From Odontocerum albicorne (Eukaryota > Arthropoda > Insecta > Trichoptera > Odontoceridae): a stretch of DNA of 64,000 bases. Positions 46,397 to 57,400 of the stretch are shown here, piece after piece. The DNA lies in assembly GCA_949825065.1 (NCBI GenBank), contig OX463839.1:29025540-29089539 (forward strand), read 5' to 3'. How positions within the stretch are numbered: position 1 is the first letter of the stretch; every line of letters begins with the position of its first letter. The notes beneath the pieces were generated by a model. That model was not told the origin of the DNA and did not search any database. It worked only from the letters and a program-made list of their open reading frames with translations. The position numbers and the translations under genes are program-made.

Positions 46397-47007
46397 AACA
46401 ATAATTGAATTAAAAAAAACACCAATTAAATTTTTATGGGAGAAATCAATATTTTTAATAATAAATGTGTCTATTTCTAACAATTGAATTTTTATTTATG
46501 ATATGTCTTAAATGAACCTGAACTTATGTTTTATTTGATTACACTTTCATTGTATGCAGTGTAGTCTGATGGGCTTATTTCCATTTGCCAATTTGTTTCC
46601 AACAATAATTGAAATAAAAAAACACCAATTTAATTTTTATGGGAGAAATTAATATTTTTAATAATAAATGTGTCTATTTCTAACAATTGAATTTTTATTT
46701 ATGAAATATCTTAAATGAACCTGAACTTATGTTTTATTTGATTACACTTTCATTGTATGCAGTGTAATCTGATGGGCTTATTTCCATTTGCCAATTTGTT
46801 TCCAACAATAATTGAAATAAAAAAACACCAATTTAATTTTTATGGGAGAAATCAATATTTTTAATAATAAATGTGTCTATTTCTAACAATTGAATTTTTA
46901 TTTATGAAATATCTTAAATGAACCTGAACTTATGTTTTATTTGATTACACTTTCATTGTATGCAGTGTAATCTGATGGGCTTATTTCCATTTGCCAATTT
47001 GTTTCCA
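46397..47007. repeat. 203-bp tandem repeat, three units
   Basis: Units 46397-46600, 46601-46803 and 46804-47007 are nearly identical. Each begins AACAATAATTGAA and ends GCCAATTTGTTTCCAAC. The last part of each unit is the reverse-strand SINE-1 tail (TTTCATTGTATGCAGTGTAA, then GATGGGCTTATTTCC). Few differences between units indicate recent expansion. Confidence 0.92.
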
Positions 47008-48335
47008 ACCAAGCTGAAAGATATTATGCGCAAAACCAGATATAGACTTTTTATGGGTTCTACCAGCAAACCTGAAATCCCCAATTGAATATCAAGCATT
47101 CTACCCATTGGGCTATAGAGGTTGCCGTGTTCATTATCAGAATTTTTCACAATTCCTCCATTTATTTTTAAACTTATTTTTCTTATACTATTCTTAATCA
47201 AACCATAATTCAAATAACTCTTTGATTTAAGATTCGGTAACCTTTAATGACATTACATATGAAGCGATATCTACTAAATTATGTATTGTTTTTGATTTTG
47301 TGGTAAAATATTCCGTGTGCTTATAAATTTGACACAATAACCAAAAGGGATGAATTGCAGATTTTTGTAGAAATTTGAAAGTTGCTGAGGATCTGTAAAG
47401 TTACTTTTGACCTCAACTCTAGCGGTATGCTAAACGTACAGCTATTAAATTAAGTATTTTAATGTGTAAGTTTTGTTATTTTCATCACACATACTTATTT
47501 AATATTTTGTCTACCTCTAAACATAATTGTCAAACGCTGGAACGAGTCTATACATTAGCTTACAATGATACATTACAAGTGCTCATATTTCAAATTTTAT
47601 AATTGTTTTCAAGGGGTAAAAATATGAAATAAATATACTGGTATCTATTTTGTTCATGCACTTTCATAAGTAATCTAAGAGAATGAATCAATTTGACTTA
47701 CAGATTCCAATTTTTTTTTAATTTTAAAGGTATTTTAAAATAATCATGTAATCAAAAAAATACTAACCATGAGCATCAGAAGGCTCTAAACTCTAAACCA
47801 TCCAGAAAATTATTTAAATCACACTTGTTTAGACATGCATGAATGAAACAGAAGTATCCTTGAAACGAAGTGACTTAACGGTGCTATAGAAATCATTGTT
47901 GATTGATCCTAATTCAAACACATAATTAGGGTTTGGTAATATATTAATTTTACTACAAGTGTAATTATTAAAAAAAAAATATGAAGAAAAACTATTCATC
48001 CACAACTCAAGAAGTAACTACTTTTCATAACTTATCTATTGTGGATGTCTACTGTTTTGTCAACAATAATATTTATGATTAAAGCGCTTAATTGATTGTT
48101 GTAATTCTTTTGCCTTGGATTTTCGTTCTTATACTGTTGAATGTGGTTTTAAATATTGAAGGAGTATTAAAGAAATAATACAAAATTAAAACTTGGGATA
48201 CTAATTACCTCAGTAATACTGTATTGTTATTTAAATTTATACTAGGATATAATGGAGTCTTGGTGGTTTGGAAATGTCAAACGGTTGAATACGAAATGCC
48301 ACCTAAATAACCACATTAATAACATATAGTAAATA
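47008..48335. other. Intergenic, no gene seen
   Basis: AT-rich DNA between genes 2 and 3 with no repeat or coding motif I can support. Confidence 0.35.
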
Positions 48336-48645
48336 ATACATTGAAAGGAGGGAATGTCAGAATCCAGAAAATTAAAATAGCTGTATGAGAAGGTGTATGG
48401 ATGAAGAAGAGGTGAAAGATGTGTCCTGATAGAAACATCTGGCGTACTGTTCCTCTCAACCTATCCCGATGGATAAATTGCGTAACGTTACATATTTATG
48501 TATGACAACCTCTCTCAACATAGTGGTTGTGGTTTTAATTCCTGTTAGTACCCAATTTGAAAAAAAAAGATTTCTGTTTTTCAGGTTTTCACTTCAGGCC
48601 TTCTTAACATCTTTCTGGTTGAGTGGAAAAGGTAAATAGGTATAT
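48336..48645 (+). repeat. LINE 3' tail followed by SINE-1
   Basis: 48336-48500 is a diverged copy of the RWFGHV-type LINE tail (GTATGAGAAGGTGTATGGAT and then CTCAACCTATCCCGATGG). 48510-48640 is a diverged SINE-1 with a B-box-like GGTTTTAATTCC, TTTCACTTCAGGCCTTCTTA and GGTTGAGTGG. Confidence 0.5.
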
Positions 48646-48900
48646 AGATACTTGTATATATAAATAATGTTTTTTATAGAGGGTAGTTTAAGTGTCTCCA
48701 GGTCAGGACTGAAAGAAGTGCATTGAAATTTTCCGGAAGTTGTGACATGGGATCCTTTGCAATAGGTATTATTATTATCATAATCTACCTAAAACTAACT
48801 ACCAGTAGTATGCTACTTATAAACACTGCTTGTACTTCGTTTAAAATTAACACAGGTGATGCGCAAATGAAAACTGTTATTAAACATTTTTGATATAGAA

Positions 48901-49169
48901 CACGTTCACTGCGTCGAACACGGCTCTCGTGTCCATACAAATATTTTGTATGGACACGGGAGCCTTGAATGTTTAGTGCACTCGTAAACGTCTCCCGATA
49001 AGGATTCGTCGCCGGTTTCATGTGTTTTGAAGACACGAAGGAATACACTTGTATATGATGTTTAAATAGAAAGTAGAATTTGGTTTTTAACAAAGTTATG
49101 TGTTTTCAAAAATTTGCGAATTTTCAGCATCTCTCTATGACATTAAGTATTTTATACGCAGTGAACGTG
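48901..49169. mobile_element. piggyBac-type MITE with inner hairpin
   Basis: Exact 14-bp terminal repeats CACGTTCACTGCGT (48901-48914) and ACGCAGTGAACGTG (49156-49169). TTAA follows on the right (49170-49173); the left flank is AGAA, a decayed copy. Just inside the left end is a hairpin with 20-bp arms and one mismatch (48922-48941 and 48945-48964). Length is 269 bp. The ends resemble CACGTTGATCGCC of the MITE at 6574. Confidence 0.8.
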
Positions 49170-49173
49170 TTAA

Positions 49174-50099
49174 AAGAAAGATACAATTTTCCAATTCCTG
49201 TGCTACTTAAAATAAAAATCTGTTTTGGAATGGGGCTTTTACGATTCCCAATCGTACTTAAAAAACATAAAAACAGGCCATATTCTGGTCAAGAGCTAGT
49301 CTGGTAACAATTCTCACGAGTACTAAACAAATGCAAGCGTTGTCATTTCTTCGTGTGTGGTGATATTGTCAACACATGGGATGACGAACTAGGAGTTGCG
49401 TGCCTACTCCAGTAGTTTGTAACCCATTGTTATTTAATGGGGCAATGTTGTCTCCCAACTATACTCTGATATATCTGTATCGCCAATTCAGATATGTTGA
49501 AGGGTACCATAGGAATAAATTAAGTCTTGAGGGGGGTGTCTTACCATGCAGAGGCGGACTCAAGTACAATACAAAGGATTGACTGATTAGTGAGGAGACA
49601 TATCTAAAGCCTATTGTGATACATTGGCCATACGTCAAGTTTGAGGAGATAATCTCCTACTATATATAATGGAAGATACATAACGATTTCTGTATAAATA
49701 TCAGATAAAAAGGAAGTTATGAGGTCTTTCGATCTCGAACAGTTTTGGTACTAACTTAGTCAGGTGTGTTGTGGAAAGTTCACCTTTCCTTTTATGTAAG
49801 TTGAGAGGTGAACTTGTGATTCACGCTCACACACCAGCATCGGGCAGGAGATCCAGTCAACAACAAAGAATAGCGACACCATCATACAAAGGACACACAT
49901 AAAAAATAACTCATTAATAAAATTTGTTTCAGTTGCATATCAATTTTTATATCTCATCATTGAATATTTTCTGGAATTAGTCATAGTTGCCAAAAATGTA
50001 TATCCATATGTACCATCATGCTGTCTCGCTGTTAAAGTAGGCAGAGAGGAAAGCATAATATTTCCTATCATGACACGAGGCAGTTAAGGACTACGTGAA
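49174..50099. other. Intergenic, no gene seen
   Basis: A possible decayed LINE tail lies near 50020-50070. I see no coding motif or clear repeat otherwise. Confidence 0.3.
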
Positions 50100-51095
50100 A
50101 GAAAAAATAGAGCATGGAGAGTAATTACAAAGCACGAACAGGAAATGGTGATGAATCAATAAAAACAAAGATAGAGTATAAAGAATGGAAGATTAAAACA
50201 AAAACATTGGTTGAGGAAAAGAAGAAGAAACTTAGAGATGAAGAAGGTAGAAAGTTTAGTATGAATGCGGAGGTAACTATGAAGATAAGAAGGAAGTAAA
50301 TAAAATATGATACAGGCGGTATGAGTGGAATCAAAGATAAGAATGGAAGGGGTTTGTCAGAAGAATGAATGATTTACTTGAGATGAAAGGAATATTTCGA
50401 ATTATACGAGAGTGGTGATAGTAGTACAAACAATGGTGAGTATGGTATTGAGAACGATTAACGGAGTATCCCAAACTTTTTTGGTTTTAATGGTTTCTAA
50501 AAACTATTTCTTTCTCAACTAATAATAAAATTGTAAATGTAGCTGTGCCGATATTTTTTTGAATTCTACTTAAATATTTATACATCTTTCTATGTAGTTT
50601 TTTAATTTCTTTAAGTTAATTTGAAAACAAAACAACTTGGAAGTGCAATTCTAAAGATATTTATTAAAATAAAATAACAAAAATGAAATTACACATTAAA
50701 TTGCTCATTGGTCATTTGTATAAATCAAATTAGTAAAATTAAAAATAATCCCTAATTAGAATACGAAATTAAGATATTAGGGATGAATGTAAACTTTAGG
50801 TGTCGAGTAAGATAAAGCAGAGCACGCTGAGACGATTTGGGTATGTGGAACGAATGAATGAAGAAAGACCAACTAAACAAATATACAGTGCAAATGTGAG
50901 TAAAACGCTTGATAGGGAAAGACCATGGAAAATACGTTGAATCAAGTGTATGATATTTTTAAAAGAAACAAAAGTAGCAAGAGTCGAGTAAGAAGGTGTA
51001 TGGATGTAGAAGACGCTATATGTGTGTCGAGATAAGAAAGTCTGGCGCTCTTTTCATTCTACTTACCCCAACGGCGAAACGACGTAATGATGTGT
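50100..51095 (+). pseudogene. LINE relic: linker region and 3' end
   Basis: 50114-50430 reads EEKKKKLRDEEGRKFSMNAE and then GIKDKNGRGLSEE, a pattern typical of the region between endonuclease and reverse transcriptase in LINEs. The RT domain is missing. 50815-51095 is the C-terminal RWFGHV-type segment (STLRRFGYVERMNEERPTKQ) with the tail CTACTTACCCCAACGGCGAA. Same strand, so probably one internally deleted copy. Many stops. Confidence 0.6.
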
Positions 51096-51494
51096 ATGCA
51101 TGTTCTTGGATTTTAGTCATATTACTTTTTATTTAATTTGAATCCATCTTTATTGATCTTGAAGAAATGTAGGTACTGTTTTCAAATATTTTTTTTTATG
51201 GCAGTTCAGACAGAAATGTCAAAAATGTTTGTCAAAATCTAGTAATTTATTTACCAAATGAATATAATCGGGTTTTATGTTTATTGGTTATGAGTACTAT
51301 TTTTTTATTTTGACAAAATTAAAGAAATTCTTTAGCCTCAAAAATGGTATCTAAGTTAAAATTAATTTCAAATAAATATTTAGAACTATATTTCGTTCAT
51401 TAAGTATTCATATGTAATAAATAATTTGAGAGTTTATTGTAAGAAAGCGCAATTAGTTACTAAATACTTGTTTTATTGATTTTCAAAAGTAATC

Positions 51495-54400
51495 ATGTTA
51501 GTTGATTTGAAAAATTTGTGTCGTCTTTGTGGTGTAAAAACTTCTTTTGGCATTGAAATTTTCGCAAAATATGATAATAATCCAATAAATATATCAGAAA
51601 TAATTTTCAAATATTTATCTATTAATGTAAGTATTATGGATATGCACTATATTTAAAAAAAATGAGTAGAACCCCAAATTTCATAATATTGATTTATTTT
51701 CTTGTTAGAAAACAATTTAATGTGTGTTGCTAGGCTTCTAACGTTTAGGTAAAGGCTAGGTATGTCTTTATTTGATGAGCTTAATAACATTCACAAAGCA
51801 GTTACAGTTATGTTTAAACTTTGAAATAAATTAAAAAAATACAGAGCAGAGGTGTTCAAGTAATTTATTTATTTATGGCTTAGAAATATAATCCTTATTG
51901 CCAAGTTTATACTTTTCTCCCATTACAGAGAGAGTTTGATTCTTTCTTTGCAATGGCAGTGAGACCTCTCGGGCGGGAAAAACAACCTCCTCATGACGAA
52001 CTTCAAAAGCCACACTCATCGGAAAAGACAATACCTCTACAAAAACAAAAATCAAATGAAAAAAAAAAGATCTTCAAACTCCAATGAAAACCTCAACCCA
52101 CTGATAGGCACTCTGCCACTCCAAAAAATATTATAAACAATTTTTTTCTGTGACATTAACAAGGATTTTTTCTTCAAAGAAATCTCAATGTTTTGTTATG
52201 TAGACATTTATTGCTTTTACTATGTTGATTCCTTTCACTTTATCCTCTCCTCATTTTACATTGTGAGATGAGAGATTAACCGTTGGACTAAGAAATTATT
52301 TGAATAGTGACCCAGAATTAGGTATAGAAATATGAGTAAGTCCAAGATTATGGTCTATATATTATTTATAGTTAATGCATTAATACTGGAGGTTTAAAGG
52401 CATTGTAATTTTTTTATCAAACACTGTTTATTCCACTATATGTGATGGTATAACCCTACCGGTTTCAAGGTTTTCACCTAATCATCAGGGGAGCATAAAC
52501 AAGACTTTTGTTTGTGCTCCCCTGATGATGAGGTGAAAACCTTGAAACCGGTAGGGTTGTACCATTATATAAAGTGAAATAAACAGAGTTTGACTAAATA
52601 AATTACAAACTCCATGGTCTTGTGATGTAATTGACATTATAGCACCTCAATGGAGATGTAGACGAGAGGTCTATATTCAATTGAACAAACACTGGAATGA
52701 AGGAGGCTAATAAGGACGACCTCTCTTCTCTGAAAATCGTAGTATTGATAGAACATAATTCTTATGGATAAATCTCCTCTATCCGAAGCGATTCTGGGCT
52801 GTTCTGAAAGCGTATAACTGTGTTATATAAAGGCTCGATGACAGAGTCTTTTTAAAATCAATCACCACCCCAATTTGTTTTAGATTGACTCCTGTCTGAC
52901 TGTAGAACTGCAATATGCGCCATATGAATTAGAGGATAAACATTTTCTAATCCTTACAAAATGGTACATATTTTATTACTATTATTATTTATTTTGATTA
53001 TTTTCCAGATAACTTTGAATGATTCATTGCCAATCCAAATTTGTGATACTTGTAAAGTAAAATTGATTGAATTTGATGAATATGCATTAAAATGCATCAA
53101 AACGCAAATTGTATTATCTGAGCTCGTACAACAAGGTGAATGCACAACAGAGACGGTTGTAAAAGATGAGTTTGGCAGCGATACACAAATTAAAGAAGAA
53201 AAAGAAGAATTTGATGATATACAGAATGGAGACAGTGATAATTTTAGCGAAGAAGAACCTTTAATTACTCAAAAACTTAAAAGTATTTATTTTCTATTCA
53301 TTACCGATATGTATATTTGAATCTATATATTTTATTTTAATTGAATTGAACAAATCACTGAAAGTCATATTTAAAGATTTGTTATATTAGTAGAAGTCTC
53401 GCGCTTTATTTTTATATTGATGAGAAACTGTAAACTTTACACTTGTATAAAACAAACAACACATTTTTAATTAGCTCAAACTTCATCTACATGTTTCTCT
53501 ATTCATCACAGTTTTTAAAAAAGTACATTTTACAATGATTTATGTTTAATTTCAAACCATTTAAATGTACTTTGGGTAAATGAGATGCAATACCCAAATT
53601 CATACATTTCTTCTATCTCATGAATATGAAATTTTGTTTTCTTGTACCCTTTGATTCATCTCATTTTAGTTTCTTTTTAAAGATTTTTTTACTTCACTTA
53701 CTCATCAGCAGATTGGAGTCACGTATTACGTTATGTATTTTTTAATCTTTCCACATACTTCTAGCTCAATTCTAATTTCACATTGTATGTTCTTTCGTTC
53801 TGCAAACTGATGTAATTGTATTGAATTATTTTTATTTCTAAGTACATATATACTGTATGAATTTGTTTATTAAAGAATGAAAAATTTATCATAATTTTTT
53901 CCCTTTAATTACTTATACATATCAGGGATTACTTTTATTTTAGGAGAATATTATTTTAATTATATTACATAAATAATAAAACTAGCAGTATAATTTTTTT
54001 TAAATAACAATTTTTTAGAAACAACAGAGACAAAGATTAAAAAGAAAAAGAGACGAATTTCTGATGATGACTATGTTCCTGTTAATATTTCTAATGCTCT
54101 GAGAACTCCAAAACTATATAGAAAAAGAAATGCAGAAGAGAAAAATATTGAAACTTCTAAAAAGCCAAAACTAAATAATGCATTAATCAAGTAAGTTAAA
54201 AATATTAAAATCATACATTAAGGATGAGCAAATAAATTAAAGTCGTATTTTCAAAATTATTTTTTCACAAAACTATTTTCAAGAATTGAGCAATTGGAAC
54301 AATAAATAACAACACATTTTTCAAACTTGAACCTTTTTGTGAAATAAAAATTACTCAATATATTTTTATTGGGTGTTAACATAAGTTGTCCATTTTTTTC

Positions 54401-57400
54401 AATTTAAAAAATGAGCAACATAAGTAAAACAAAATGATAAAGGTTATACGTCATTCGAAAGAAAATTGTCTGCTCTACAAGATATTGTGTTTGCTTTCAC
54501 GTTACATATATTATTTTATTTGATTACAAGCCTTCAAAATGGAATGTCAAGTTGATGAAAGTGAGCATTTTCGACACCTCCTTCTGTTCGCGTTCAATCG
54601 AGGGAATAAAGCTGCCAAAGCTGCTCGCGATATTTGCGAAGTGTACGGTGAAGGTGCTATGAATCCTCATCGAAGTCCACTGGTCGTTCGGAACGCTCCA
54701 TGTCTTTCAGGTCTAAATTACCATCTTTGAAATGCAAAAACCATCGACGAGCTGTCCTTTCATTCATAACATCTTCACCATACACTTCGCAAATATCGCG
54801 AGCAGCTTTTGCAGCTTTATTCCCTCGATTGAACGCAAACAGAAGGAGGTGTCGAAAATGCTCACTTTTGTCTATTTGACATTCCATTTTGAAGGCTTTT
54901 AATCAAATAAAATACTATATGTAACTTAAAAGCAAACACAATATCTTGTAGAGCAGACAATTTTCTTTCGAATGACGTATAACCATTACCATTTTGTTTT
55001 ACTTTTGGTGCTCACTTTTAAAATTGAAAAAAACGGACACAACTTATGTTAACACCTAATACTAAAAAACTCAAGTTTGAAAAATGTGTTTGATATGAGT
55101 AATGATTACTTAGAATTGTTTTTGTATTTTTTTTAATAAATTATTTCAATTTTAAAATTCTTATGTATCGTTTTCAACTATTAAGTATCGTTTTCATATA
55201 ACACTCACATGAATTTTTTTAATCATCTTAAAAGTTATAGAAATAAAATGATCACTTAAATAAATAAATGTTTCTTTTAAATCACATCTTTCAAACCTCG
55301 TAATTTATATTGAAAGTTTTTTTATACGGTCCATGGGTTGTAATATTTTATATTGCTAAATATTAGTAAATGATTCAACTTTTGAATGTCTGACTTTATG
55401 CTATTCAATTATAAGAAGAAATTTCTCCAGCGTAAATATGAATTTAAAAAAAAGATTATTATATATAGTTTTTGTTCTTATTTTCTCTCATATTGTTAGT
55501 TTACTATTAATTTTACTAGTACTTTATTTTGATTAGTAATTTATATCTGTACTTATTTAACTGTTATAATTTATTTTCAGCTTTGAATGTCACTTATGTA
55601 ATGAAAAGTTCAAAAAATGGTCACCCTTATGTTTTCATACTCATGAAGTTCATACTACAACTCCGAAAGTTGTTTGCATTTGCAAAAAAATCCTTACATC
55701 AAGAACTTCAGTGACGAGACACCTTATCAAGCATTCTAATTTAACATTTGGAACGTAAGTGTTAAATTGAAACAATTTTTAAATATATTTTTTGTCTTAT
55801 ATATAGTAAAATATGTAAATGCAACATATGAGTTAGAAGAATTTCTTTAGAAAAAGAAAAATTTGAAAATATTGATAAGAGAAAAAAAAATGTGACACTG
55901 AAATTTCAAGATTTGAAATTATTGTGAAGATTGTGAATTGAGGTATTAAATGTCAGTTGATGTAAAATATCTATAACAAGGGATCCACATAATAACTGCT
56001 TATGGAAACATTTATGTTAATGTTCATTAGAAATTAGTCTAATGTTTAATTCCTACAGCTTAACTTCCAAACTAGTTTAAATTAGATTTTGTTTAATCTG
56101 AATTTATTTTCCTATAGTTACTGTACACACATTCTGAAAGTGCTACTTAGCAACAAAAAAGCCTGCAACCTCCTTTCTATTGGAGTTTCGGGTGTGATGT
56201 ATCAAAATGGTGTGCTTACTAAAGGAATAGCTTTTACACAATAAATATACGTGAGGGATTTCCATCTTTGATCATGAGACACCATTTTACAAATTATTAT
56301 TGCTATGAAAAATTTACTATACATTTCTTTTAACTTATTTTTAGGAACTGCAAAAAATGTAATATTTATTTTCCTCACATAAAAGAATTTGAAAAACACA
56401 TACGTGAATGTTGGCCTGAGGAAGAGCTTCCATATTTGTGTAAAGAATGCCCAAAAAGGTTTCATTCTACTACATTTTTGAAACGCCATGAGAAGAAACA
56501 TCTGCCCAAGGAGGTGACTCATATATATCCTTGCCCAAAATGTGAAAAAAGGTGACTGGAGCAAATTTATTTATTTTCTCAGAATATTGTTGAATGAATG
56601 TAAATAGTGATTCTGGAGGTAGATGCAAAATTTGGGTGAATAATAATAAATGGAACATTTTTATTATCTGGTTTTCAATGTTATGTAGCATATTACTCAA
56701 GCAATTAAGTAAAAATTAGTTATAGCGCAAGTTGACAGCTACTATTATGATGAAGTGCGCTATTTATAGCCAATTATTTAACAACATTGATAAAATGGTT
56801 TTGCCTGAAACAGCGCTAATGGATTGAACCATGTGAATAATTAATGATTTAAAAAATGGGAATAATAAGGATATTTGAAATTGATGACAGGATTCATAAT
56901 GCAGAAAATTAAGTTGATAAGGTAACATGTCCTCTGTAATAATATTTTAAATATCGTTAAATTATGTAAAGTCTTACCACATGATATTTTTTTCAGCTTT
57001 GAACATAAAATATCCCATCAATATTAAAAAGTAAAAAAAATCCAACACTTTTTGTTGGAAAAATAATCAATATCCTGCATATTTTCAATTATACTGTGAA
57101 AAAAATAAAGATCACACATCTAGAATTCAATTATAAACTTAATCATTTTGTTATTTTATATATTCTGAAAGGGGGCCAAATCAAAGTCTTCAAAATAGAA
57201 GATTATGATGATTATTTTTATGATTTATTAGTTCTGTATTTTATGCAAACAGTTTATTGAAATTTGTTTTGTAATTTTTTTAATTTCTAATACCGGCAGC
57301 AATTTGATGACTGATAGCTTCATCAAAATAACCCACTCATCTCATTCATCCAAGAAGTTTTGGACAAACACTTTTGTACATCCCTGATGTGGCTCTTTTT

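Noticed and set aside
49080..49307. 75-codon frame
   Set aside because: It overlaps the right half of a piggyBac-type MITE and shows no family motif.
56202..56564. 120-codon minus-strand frame
   Set aside because: Antisense of gene 3 exon 5.
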